From Thamnocephalis sphaerospora (lineage: Eukaryota > Zoopagomycota > Zoopagomycetes > Zoopagales > Sigmoideomycetaceae), in assembly GCA_003614735.1 (NCBI GenBank), contig KZ992424.1, positions 1 through 64,000 on the forward strand: a stretch of 64,000 nt of DNA, read 5' to 3'. Below the pieces are notes generated by a model that worked only from the letters and a program-made list of their open reading frames with translations, had not been told where the DNA came from and searched no databases. Positions 53,786 through 64,000 of the stretch are shown here, one piece after another; positions within the stretch are counted from its first letter, which is position 1, and each line of letters opens with the position of its first letter. Position numbers and translations under genes: made by a program.

Positions 53786-54812
53786 CACGCGCATGCGCGA
53801 ACCATCTGATGACACACCTTTTCGCCGCAACACAGTCGCAGCGTGTGTACGCGCGCGTTACGCCACGCTGCCCGCCATCAAGATGATGTCCACGCGTATG
53901 CTGGCCATCGCCGTCGCCATCATCGCCGCCCACACTTGCATTCTCCGGGTGCTCGCATACATGTCGCTGGTGCCAAGTACCCGACGAGGATGCGCCGCTC
54001 TATTGCTTCATCTGGCGCACGCGCATGTCTGCAGCATGGCCGATGCACCGGCAGCAGCACGCTTCGCGCCACTTATGTACCATCCTTTAGGAGTGATTTG
54101 CCCTCCAGTCTGCAACAATTCTCGTGCCCGCCTCTACGCCCGGTGTGTGTACGTGCGCCTATGTGTGTACGCGTGTGTATGTGCGTGTATGTGTGTGTAC
54201 CTGCTTGCGTGCATGTCTGCCTTTGGTATACCATGTGAGGGGTTTGTGCTGATTGGCACGATGGATTTAGCCCTCACTGCACGCGTTACGGAATCGTCAT
54301 CGATGACGGCGGCCATTGCCGTGCCGTTATCTGGCCCTGCTCCTGCCGCCAAGATAACCAGCCATAGCCGGAAATGGTAATGTCCATGGCAGGATGTAGC
54401 GGCCAACGCGCCTCAGACTTGCTGTCCAGCCGCCGCCGCGCTGCGAGCAAAAGGTAGGATGTCCACCGATCTGCATACATGCGCACAAACGCCCAAGAGC
54501 ACCTATAAACCGGCCCTCGGCCGCCGGCACCGACCAAGTGGTTGGTGGTTCGACTCGTTTCGCGTGCCACGAGCTCACCAAACTAGCCGACACTAATGCA
54601 CCGGCGCCCTACGCTGAGTGGCTAGCACAAAACAGGGTGCCGTTTACCTGCCCCAACAGAGTAACGACGTGGCCAGGTCTGCCGACCCACTTTTTCTTCC
54701 ACCTCCCACTGGCGACACTCACGGCCCTCTTTCTCCTTTTCTTCACCCACACTCACTGTTCATCTGGTTCTTTCGACCATCTATACCACCCTCACCCTCA
54801 GACTACAGCACC
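53786..54812. other. Calmodulin upstream region with (TG)-rich tract
   Basis: About 1 kb without a supported gene. A TGTG/TATG-rich stretch at about 54140-54200 resembles a degenerate microsatellite. Open frames here (for example 53727-54380) lack recognisable motifs. Confidence 0.45.
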
Positions 54813-56164
<1,352 letters not shown>

Positions 56165-56436
56165 TTGCCTCGCTACTACTTCATAGGCGTGAACAGCTAC
56201 CCGCAAGGACGACGTCGCATTGTGCTGCGCGTGCTATCGCACTTTTGCTATGAGCGCTCCGTGTGAGGCAGATTGATGCCTTTGCCGCTTCGACGCGCGC
56301 CTGCGCACACCCATGTAGTAAACGATTTTGGATCGTACATAATCAGGCCACGGCCATTGCTTCGCGCGCGTCTCGACTTTGCGCAGACCATAATCTGCTG
56401 TTTTGCATGCCTGTGTGGTGTGGCAAAAGATCAAAA

Positions 56437-56509
56437 TGGAGGACCTGGGCATCGATCCCAGTACCTCTCGCATGCTAAGCGAGCGCTCTACCATTTGAGC
56501 TAGACCCCC
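56437..56509 (-). tRNA. tRNA-Ala: tRNA-Ala (anticodon AGC)
   Basis: 73 nt, no intron. Read on the minus strand: acceptor start GGGGGTC, D-arm TAGCTCAAATGGTAGAGC, anticodon stem-loop with CTTAGCATG (AGC at 34-36), T-arm with GGGATCGATGCCC, discriminator A. One U-U mismatch in the acceptor stem (position 6-67). A-box (TAGCTCAAATGG) and B-box (GGGATCGATGCCC) are intact. Confidence 0.93.
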
Positions 56510-56739
56510 AATCTTGTTTCAGCGGTCAGAAACACACTTGTTGATAAGATCTATATTTCATGGCCTGATCGCTGGCGCGCATTTTTCTACTCGCAGCGTG
56601 CATGCAGCTATGCGTTGGCCACACTAGATATCTGTGGCTTTGGCGGGCGTTGGTTTGATGCAAAGAGCACCACAGATAATGCAGTTGGAGGGGTGGCATT
56701 ACCAAGAAAAGGTGGCTGGCCAACCTTGTTATGCGCCGC

Positions 56740-57670
56740 TCACCTTTCCCATGCTAGTGTCAACGTAGCGAGGCTGCCAACATGGATATTGTCGAGCACG
56801 CATGCCTGCGAAGCGTATGCTAGCAACAGACCAAGCCAATAGCACACAAGCCCGACTTGCTGCGGATCGTGGTTGCTTGTACAAGCCACGTCCTGTCGTG
56901 TGTACATCTCGGCATTTAGCGTGAGCAGCACTTGAACGCGCAGGCCATCGTCTCTCGACAACGGTTGCAGTGATAGTTGCATCAGTTTGATATTCTACGC
57001 CTTGTGCTGCTTGTGCAGACAGCAACGCGCGGTTTCTGGTCAAGCATTTGCACTCGTCAGATCTGCTGCGCCCGTAATCGCACCTCGCAAGCAGGCGCCC
57101 TGTAAAGGATGAGCGCGGTGTTTGTAGTGTGGATCGGCGACAAATGAACGCACAGCACGATCGACGCGTACAGCATCCTTCCACTGCGCTCGCCCAACAA
57201 TCCTCTGTATGTGCATGCACGCGCACAGCCCCGCGGCGAGCCGGGCTTGACACTCTACCATGCGCTTAGTCGTTTTGCCCAACTATTTTGTGCTATCGTT
57301 ATCGCTCACTATCCGCACAATACAGCCTTTGTGCTCGGTCTGCTGCAAACGGTGGGCTATTTGTGGCCATGGTAAATTGCCCAATACTGATTTCTCAGCA
57401 CGTTCGGTGTGCGGGTGACAGGCTTAATTTCGGTTACGATCCCAACCGCCGTTGATAGCATGATCCAGTTTTGCTCTAAACTCGGCGTGACCAAGCCAAG
57501 CCACGTAGCGCCAACTAGACAACTGGTGGGGCAGTGAGCCGCGCCCTTTGAACTGCAAGCAGCTGCAGGTTGCTATTCTGATCGCAGATCCAGGTCCAGC
57601 GTTGGTGCGCAGCATGTGGGAATATACGCTGATAGGACATGTGCATTTTTCCCTCCACAACAACAACAAT
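56740..57670 (-). CDS. Unidentified spliced gene (tentative)
   Basis: Protein-like minus-strand segments with plausible splice sites, no family recognised. Upstream piece near 57560-57430: RGSLPHQLSSWRYVAWLGHA then EFRAKLDHAINGGWDR. Middle piece, about 57270-57060, after an AATAG acceptor: KRMVECQARLAAGLCACMHI, QRIVGRAQWKDAVRVDRAVR, SFVADPHYKHRAHPLQGACL. Downstream piece, about 56990-56745: QLSLQPLSRDDGLRVQVLLT, EMYTRQDVACTSNHDPQQVG, LVCYWLGLLLAYASQACVLD, ending near a GTGAGC. Helical, leucine-rich character suggests an alpha-solenoid. Start and stop are not fixed. Confidence 0.4.
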
Positions 57671-57911
57671 GATGATGATGATGACCGCCGCTACATGGGT
57701 ATTCTGGGAATACCAGGGCAGAGACGCCGCTCCGTACACAGGCTGCATGTCTTATCGTTAATTCCCTCATTATGCCGCCCGGTTGGAGAGTATATGCGCG
57801 AGTATATAACGGCTAATGTTCGCGCCCAATATTGTCCAGTCGCATCAACATTACTCCGCCTAGCTCAGATCGTATATTCAGTCAGGTCATCAATCCAAGG
57901 CAACGATAACC

Positions 57912-58813
57912 ATGGGCTACTTGGCACGTACAATGTTCCTGGCTTTGCTGGCCTGCCCAGCGTTCAGCAGCGCATTGCCCGCATCTACACTCCACCAGCA
58001 TCAGCGCCGCGCCGGTCCAGCACCAGGCGTTTCACTAGCCACTTGCACCATACCCAACGCATTTGCACTGACGTTCGACGACGGTCCGGGCCCGGTAGGG
58101 TGCAAAAGTTGGCGGCTGCTTTGCATGTGCTATGGCTAACCATGATGATATACATACACACATACACAGTACGCCGACGTTCTACTAGACCAACTGGACA
58201 AGCTGGGCGTCAAAACCACCTTCTTTGTCAACGGCAATAACGTCGGCAGTCTTGATGACCCAGTCTACGCTGCGCGACTTAAGCGCGCGTATGACTCGGG
58301 CCATCAGATCGCGTCGCACACCTACTCCCACGCGGATCTTACCGCTATTGGTTCTGATCAGATCCGCAGTGAGATGACCCTTCTCGACGATCAGCTCAGG
58401 CGCCTCATCGGCGTCAAGCCAACCTACATGCGTCCGCCGTACGGCGCAGTAAACGACCAGGTGCTCAACGTGATGCGCCAGCTCAACTACCGCGTGGTCC
58501 TATGGAACCTCGACACCAACGACTGGTAAGTGTGGTGCATGCAGCTGCTGGTCTTTACGCCAGAACATGCGCTAACACATTCATGTCGAGTAGGCGGAGC
58601 CCCAGTGATGTGAAGCCTGCGCTGGCCACCATCCAAAACGCGCTCGCTAATGCCGCTGTTGGAAGCTCGTGGATTGCCCTTGCTCACGTCACAGCGTACG
58701 CAACCGCGTATAACCTGGTGGTCGATGCGGTGAACGACATCCGCGCCAAGGGATACCGCCTTGTGCGCATCGATGAGTGCTTTGGCGATGTCGGCGGCGC
58801 CTATACCCAATAG
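57912..58813 (+). CDS. Secreted chitin deacetylase (polysaccharide deacetylase, NodB domain)
   Basis: Carbohydrate esterase family 4 enzyme that turns chitin into chitosan in the fungal wall. Three exons. Signal peptide MGYLARTMFLALLACPAFSS. NodB motifs: ALTFDDGPGP (motif 1, catalytic and metal Asp), SGHQIASHTYSHADL (motif 2, metal His), YMRPPYGAVN (motif 3), LWNLDTNDW (motif 4), SSWIALAHVTAYATAY in the place of motif 5, where I/L-x-L-H-D is usual but Val follows the His. Introns at about 58097-58169 and 58528-58594. No GPI or chitin-binding domain seen. About 250 residues. Confidence 0.93.
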
Positions 58814-59586
58814 TCGTCCACTGGCATCAGTCCGTCCGCGTCATTATCGCCAATGTATACTCGCACCACGCACATGTGCCTATGTTAAGGCATCGAGCCA
58901 AAAATGCTGCATCCGCACATGCTGTGCATCAGCTAATAAATCAATCGTAATGCCTCGGCGAATTCGTCCACGCGTTTGCTGACTAGTCACACAGTCAGGT
59001 GCTGCGCAGCAGCGCGCATGACCCTCACCCACGCGTACCTAGCCGCTTTGCATGAACAGCGCCTCCTTACATGGCGTGGGAATACTGCTAGCGCCGCTCC
59101 ACCAACGGCCTGCCTCACGCGCAGCTGCAGCTAACAGCGCGGCCTGGGCACAGACCCGCTGACAGTCTGTGTTTTCTGTAGCCTCGTTACATGGTCATCG
59201 TAGAGCGATGTGCCAACCAGGATACAAATGTGCGTGATCGTGTACGGAAAGAACAAGTGTATGAGTGCACGGCGCGTGAATGTAACATATCAGGCCGCCC
59301 GTCCGCCAATGTATAGCGGCGACGGCAAATAGGTAGTAACAACGGTGTGATGATGGTGCGGCAGCGCCAACAATACACCTGCTAATGCTTGGATGCGCTG
59401 GCGCCGCCACACATGCGAGCGGCAGAGACAGACTGAGACGCAGGCATGCAGCCCACTCGGGTCGCTGACCCAAGCCAAGGGCGGTACCATAGGATGGCAA
59501 CATCCCGGCAGTCGAGCTTCCGACCGTCCGCAGCCGCAGCTGCACTGGCCGGTCAGTCGCCACAGCATGGGCAGGCGTGGCAACAC
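58814..59586. other. Convergent intergenic spacer
   Basis: About 770 bp. An AATAAA-like signal near 58934 may belong to the deacetylase. No supported ORF. Confidence 0.45.
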
Positions 59587-61079
59587 CTAGGCCATTTCCT
59601 GTATCTGCTTGATAAGAAACGCCTTTTCGCTGTTGAACTGATCGTCATCTAACGCCCGCAATGCCACAGCAGTTGTTAGCCGACGACAGCGCGGTATAGC
59701 ACTATCCAGCGTAGATACTTGCCAGTACGATCGTTGTGGAAGCTACTCAAAAAGTTGATGAGCTTTTCGCGGTTCTTTCGCAGGATTTCCGACACGGGGC
59801 GGTTCTTGTTTGGGTTGGCGACAAATACCTTGAAAACGTGGAACGCCTCAAACTGAATGCTCCGACTACCGTCACGTAGCAGATTCATCATCAGCTTGAG
59901 GTTGTCTGCACTGCTAATGTAGCGTGTCATCACGTTAAAGTTGGCGCGATCAAGCAGAATTTCTCCAAGCAACTTGATCGACTGGCGCTTGGTAACGTAG
60001 TTTTCCGAATTAAGCAGCACCGTGTAGCACTCAAAAAACTGCTCCATGCCATGGTAGCGCCGGTTAGGACGGCCTGCCATCCACTGCGTGATACCAGTCA
60101 CTTGCCTTTTCGTAGTTTTCCTGCAAGAAACCAGATACCAGCGTTTTGTGTCGCGTAAGCAGCTCCTGTTGGGAGCATTGTGTGAGCAGAGTACTTTGGC
60201 TGCGAGGCAACGATAGACTTGGCGTTCGTTATGCTTACGCGGAAGGTTGCAAACGCATCGCTTGCCACGTCAAAGGATCCGACTTCGACATAGTCGAAAT
60301 ATTTGTAGAAGCCCGGCGCCAAGAGAAGGATGCGTGCCAGCGGCTCGTGGCGCGCACACTCGCGCAGAATCATACCGCAGTTGAGTGCAACCTCTTGGTT
60401 CTCGTAGCTACTCCGTGCCCGTGCGCATGAGTATACCATACCGCCGATTCCGCCAAGCGTGCCCACTTACCCCAACTGTAGCGTAAACAGGATATCCTCA
60501 TTTTTTGCTAGATAGTCGACCGTCGGATAGCGAGATCCGATCTGTCGCCGCAGCAGATTGTTGAAAATCTGCGCCACGTCCTTCTTTGCCTGGTATACAC
60601 GCGAGTACACAGTGAGCATGACGTGAACTACGCATGGACCACGTTCACGCCCACCTCAAACTCGAGCAGAGCCATGTGCTTGACCAGCAGCAGAAGTAGG
60701 TCGTTGTTGTATACCTCTTGCGAGAGCTGTGCAACCAGCTCAGGCGACGGATCAGTATCTATACGCCAGGGTCAGCACGTCTGTCGGCTTATCGATATCG
60801 ATCGCCCATGCGCACCGTCGTCGCCGTACAGAATCATCTTCATTGCCACCAGGCATTTTGAGATATCTTCGGCCGCCTAGATATGGTGATGCAGATACGT
60901 TAGCACGTCTCCACCTCGTGCAGGGCTTTTTCCGCCCTCGCACGGGCCTGGCTGTCCAGCCGCGGCAACCTCACTACGCCCACCTTTCGGTCTGGAGAAC
61001 CGAGCCGCGCAACGGAATCTCGCACAATTTTCACCAGCTCATGCGGCGATTTGCTTCTGTTTCTAAAAAAGATGTTCAT
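59587..61079 (-). CDS. HYM1: Mo25/Hym1 scaffold protein
   Basis: Armadillo-like scaffold of NDR/RAM or STRAD-LKB1-type kinase modules controlling polarity and separation. About eight exons. [224 protein letters not shown]. Two introns (60039-60105 and 59649-59722) keep frame only with GCAAGT donors. Confidence 0.96.
59649..59722 (-). other. GC-AG intron in Mo25 (second)
   Basis: Exon end CGT ACT G then GCAAGT; acceptor GTTAG, giving RT-DDDQFN. Using the internal GT gives an in-frame TGA. Confidence 0.8.
60039..60105 (-). other. GC-AG intron in Mo25 (first)
   Basis: Exon end GAA AAG then GCAAGT; acceptor GAGCAG, giving NYEK-FFECY in phase 0. A GT reading four bases later makes a stop. A CTAAC branch-like box lies inside. 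Confidence 0.8.
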
Positions 61080-61639
61080 AGCAACGTCTGGCTGGTGATG
61101 TTGGTATCGCGGTGATAGCAGGTGGCAGCAAAGAGTGCGCACGACAGAGAGCGGCGGCAGACTAGATGTGCAACTGCACGCAAACAAGCGGCGACTCGGC
61201 GGCAGCGGTCAGATGATGACGGACGCAACCAAGGCAAGTGCGGATGAAGCGGAAGCGGCAACAGGCAGAAGGAGAGCGGGGTCTGGAGGTGCAAGCAGGA
61301 GGCAGCGCGTCGGGGCAGAGACGAAAACTAGACGGCTGCTGGCCGGTGGACGTCAAGTGAGCAGGCTGTGCAGGCGGGGGGCTGCTCACATGGCCTGTCG
61401 CTTTGCTCACAGTGTCGTCATGCGCCTTACTTGCCGCTCTTAGCGACTATCACTGCCTTCGCCCAGGTCACAAGGTGCACAGCCTCTTTTGCCTGTTCTC
61501 CTGCTTGCTCCCTTTCCGGCGGACAGGCCGAGTTGGGCAGACTCAGCTGGCTTGGCTCGAGGCGTTTGGCGTTGGAACTGCTGTGGCGTGCGCGTCACCC
61601 TGCCGTTCTGGCCACCTCATCTGCTACCGTCAACCCACC
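61080..61639. other. Divergent spacer between Mo25 and TPR gene
   Basis: 560 bp upstream of both genes. No motif-bearing ORF; presumed promoters. Confidence 0.4.
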
Positions 61640-62485
61640 ATGAATCTGGAAGAGAAGATTGCACGCGGCGCTGAGCTCAAGGACGAAGGCAACGCTCTGT
61701 TCAAAGCCCGCGACCGCAAGGCCGGTAAGTGGCGCGGGTCGTGCGGACGATTGGCTCCGCACTGACGTGGCAGCGGCGCTTGCGCTCGACCAGCTCTGCG
61801 CAAGTATCACGAGGTAGCGCCACCACTGTATGCCGCACAGTCGGGCGCTTGTACTGATGTTGCGCGCGTGTATGCAGTCTCTCCTGTATCTTCATGGACA
61901 AAGTACGCAGGACGTGACGGTGCCGCTTCGACAGAAAGATGCAGTCGTGTCGGATGACCAGAAACAGCAGATTGACGCTCTGCTGGTCAGCATATATGCC
62001 AACATGGCAGGTAAGTCTATTTGACATGGCCAACGAATGATCGCCTAACGCGGCGCTTCCACCACGTAGCCTGCCACATCGGCGACCAAAAGTGGGAGCA
62101 GGTGATCCGGTACAGCGGCAAGGTAAGATGAGCGACAGGGCCGAGCCAGCGTCTAGACGCTGAATGACTGCCGTGCACGATAGGCGCTCGACAAAGATCC
62201 AGACCACTTCAAGGCTCGCCTGCGCCGCGCCAACGCCTATCTGTCGACAGGCAACACGGATCGTGCGGAGCGTGATTTGGAGGCATTGGCCACAAGCCAC
62301 CCAGACGGCAAGTGCCACAAGCGGTGCCAGTTGATGCGCAGCCCTTCATGCTAACGTTGCAGCCGTTTTGGGCCACACTAGACGTGGAGGTGCGCCGCTT
62401 GCAGCAGCACCTGCGCAAACTCATCGACGCCGCCAACGACAAACAGCGTCGGGAATTTGCCGGCATGTTTGACCGAAAGCAGTAG
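61640..62485 (+). CDS. TPR protein (TTC9-like)
   Basis: Six or so exons. MNLEEKIARGAELKDEGNAL then FKARDRKA (first TPR helix). Exon 2 is only 20 nt (61794-61813, ALRKYHE). Exon 3 reads SLLYLHGQSTQDV, QKQQIDALLVSIYANMA, then ACHIGDQKWEQVIRYSGK, ALDKDPDHFKARLRRANAYL, STGNTDRAERDLEAL. The last exon ends FWATLDVEVRRLQQHLRKLI, NDKQRREFAGMFDRKQ. Three TPR units plus a basic C-terminal helix resemble small TPR co-chaperones of the TTC9/FKBP-TPR type. Partner unknown, probably Hsp90/Hsp70 by family. Confidence 0.82.
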
Positions 62486-62771
62486 CGGGCGTTTGTGCCG
62501 ACACGACGGCCAATCGGCCGACGACCTTGCCTGCTCGTCAAATGGTCGTTATGGTGTAGTAAAGATGCCTGGGCCTGTGTCAGTATTCGTATTCGTGTGT
62601 GCCGTGTGTCCATCTGTATTTTGACTGGTTTTCGCCCGTTGCCCACCGCTCCTTCTCTTTTACGTTTCCCTATCGCCTTGCCCGCCTATACGCCGCTCTC
62701 ACACACCGCAACCATAACTCTCCGCTCTCGTCGGCCACGAGGTGTCCCAGCCGCAATCTACACTGGCCCGC

Positions 62772-63748
62772 ATGTCGGCGCCATGGCCGTCGTGGGCCGC
62801 AAACACTAGCGACATGGACCCCGCTAGTTGGGCGCCCCGCGAGTTGGTGGGCACGCCGAGTACCGAGCCGACACTTTGCTCCGAGTCCGTCGGTCAGCTA
62901 AGCGCCACCGCGGCTGGGAAGCGAGCGCGCGACGCCGACGACTTTGGCCGAGAATTGGAAATGATGGAAGTGTGCGATCGCTACGTGGATTTGACGGTCG
63001 GTCAGCCCGTGCGCAAACAGCGCAACACCAAGCGCCTACGCCTCGCGTCGTTCTCCGGCCTTTCCAGCGATGCCGGATCGGAGCTAGGGTAAGTTAAGCC
63101 ATGCGATCATCCATCGACTCTGCTGGCACGCCTCGGCTCACTCTCCTGCATGCTCGACACGGCAGCTTTCCCATGTCAGCCGCCTCTTCCGCGCCGCTTA
63201 CGCCCGTGGACTGGCCGGCGCCGTCGCATGTGTCCATTGCGACTGGCCTCGTGTACACGCCGTCGATGCCGCGTACGCCAGACGGCGACGATCTAGATGA
63301 CAGCGGCAATTTTGCCCAAGATCACAACGTCCGTGTAGACGGTGATCGCCGTGCGCTTGCAGGCCAAAGCGTCCAGTATGCTCAGTGGCAAGACGGCAGG
63401 GCCGCCAACCCTGCTGTCAGCGAGCACCACTGGGACCAGCGCCAGCTGGAGCTGGAACTTGACGGAGCTGCGCTCACTGCATGGCATGTGTATTCGACAC
63501 CAAACCGCATTCTAAACGACGCCTATCACGTTCGACACCTCCGTACGAGTCATGCAGCCGCTTCTGTCGCGAGCGGATCGTCGATGCAGTCCCCGATGGC
63601 TGCAAGTGCGTGGACGGCCCGGGAAACAGGCCGCGATCATCGACGCACGCTTTCACCAGACTCGCACTACTCGGTGATGAACGCGCTGCTTGCGCAGCTT
63701 CATCAATCGCGCGTTGGCAACCACGCTCCAAACTGGTCGACACACTAA
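62772..63748 (+). CDS. Unidentified two-exon gene, disordered Ser/Asp-rich protein
   Basis: Exon 1 from an ATG at 62772 (MSAPWPSW) or 62814 (MDPASWAP) to 63087. The intron GTAAGT...GGCAG (about 63088-63165) joins SDAGSELG to FPMSAASSAP in phase 2. The protein has an acidic/basic patch AGKRARDADDFGRELEMMEV, a basic KQRNTKRLRL, a Pro/Ser segment with two SP/TP pairs (APLTPVDWPAP, YTPSMPRTPDG), and a C-terminal part HVYSTPNRILNDAYHVRHLR. The SP/TP sites and the basic patch suggest a nuclear phosphoprotein; no family recognised. Confidence 0.55.
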
Positions 63749-63935
63749 CATTACTGGCTGCTTGCATGCTTTGTCGCGCGCATTTTGTGTACTACTCGTA
63801 TGGCCACTCTGTTGCGCCCACTCCTTCCTCCTTATCTCTGCGTTTCTACGCGCCTGCCATTAAGTAAACAGCGTGTTGACAACGCACGTATACATGTGTG
63901 TATTTGCAACAGTAACACCAGCAGTGGCAAAGTGG

Positions 63936-64000
63936 CTATGCCTTGTCGCCCGCCAACTCAGCCTCTTCCTTGTCCAGGTCTTCCCAGAGCTTTTTCGTCT
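63936..64000 (-). CDS. 3' end of a gene, truncated by the window
   Basis: Minus strand, last 20 codons plus stop: TKKLWEDLDKEEAELAGDKA then TAG at 63936. Acidic helical C-terminus; the body of the gene lies beyond the window. Convergent with the preceding gene. Confidence 0.5.
   Translation of the reverse strand, partial: TKKLWEDLDKEEAELAGDKA

Overview
The window is nuclear DNA from a compact fungal genome. Genes lie on both strands and are split by many short introns (mostly about 50-100 nt, GTAAGT/GTACGT-type donors, CTAAC/CTGAC-like branch sites, YAG acceptors). A secreted chitin deacetylase, fungal-type ETT1, LAS1, CMR1 and Hym1/Mo25 homologues, and a calmodulin ending in MMLSK all point to a fungus. 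Gene density and intron richness fit an early-diverging (zygomycete- or chytrid-grade) lineage better than a budding yeast, but this placement is inference. I see no bacterial-style operon, CRISPR array, rRNA or virus.

Layout: 1-3.1 kb, a simple-repeat-rich leader and a small protein with an RVRF motif. 3.1-7 kb, a ten-exon coiled-coil gene and an intronless, divergent peroxiredoxin-like gene. 7-9.8 kb, no recognisable gene. 9.8-14.9 kb, cohesin RAD21 and DNA polymerase epsilon subunit B (DPB2), transcribed divergently from a 199-bp spacer. 15-19 kb, NAC beta subunit, an acyl-protein thioesterase with an N-terminal hydrophobic anchor, and an F-box/ankyrin protein. 19-25.4 kb, an ITFG1/TIP-like membrane protein, the CMR1/WDR76 WD40 protein and a canonical peroxiredoxin-5 with a 9-nt micro-exon. 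25.8-30.2 kb, an unidentified spliced gene, IST1 and a large F-box protein. 30.6-36.4 kb, an NAD(P)-dependent aldehyde dehydrogenase (succinate-semialdehyde type), a FAR1/MULE transposase-derived gene and an RCC1-repeat protein. 36.6-43.4 kb, a calpain protease and a sugar-transporter-type MFS protein. 43.9-50.7 kb, profilin, ETT1, LAS1, TAD2 and GOT1. 52.6-56.5 kb, a Rab GTPase, calmodulin and tRNA-Ala(AGC). 56.7-64 kb, an unidentified spliced gene, chitin deacetylase, Mo25, a TPR protein, an unknown two-exon gene and the 3' end of another gene.

The genes are mostly unrelated housekeeping functions: chromosome replication and cohesion, vesicle traffic, actin/calcium signalling, and rRNA/tRNA maturation. 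I found no dedicated multi-gene system. The strongest unusual signals concern gene architecture. At least five introns can only be spliced in frame with a non-canonical GCAAGT donor, and one peroxiredoxin exon is only 9 nt long. Calmodulin has an ATG-only first exon and a last exon coding for three residues. RAD21 and DPB2 share a promoter with two ACGCGA boxes 11 bp apart. Some protein-level oddities also stand out: an Asp in place of the calpain catalytic Asn, an Ala in place of the peroxiredoxin active-site Thr, and a Ser in place of the Asn of the Rab NKxD motif. Exon boundaries were assigned by eye from splice signals, reading phase and remembered family conservation. No alignment or transcript data were available.
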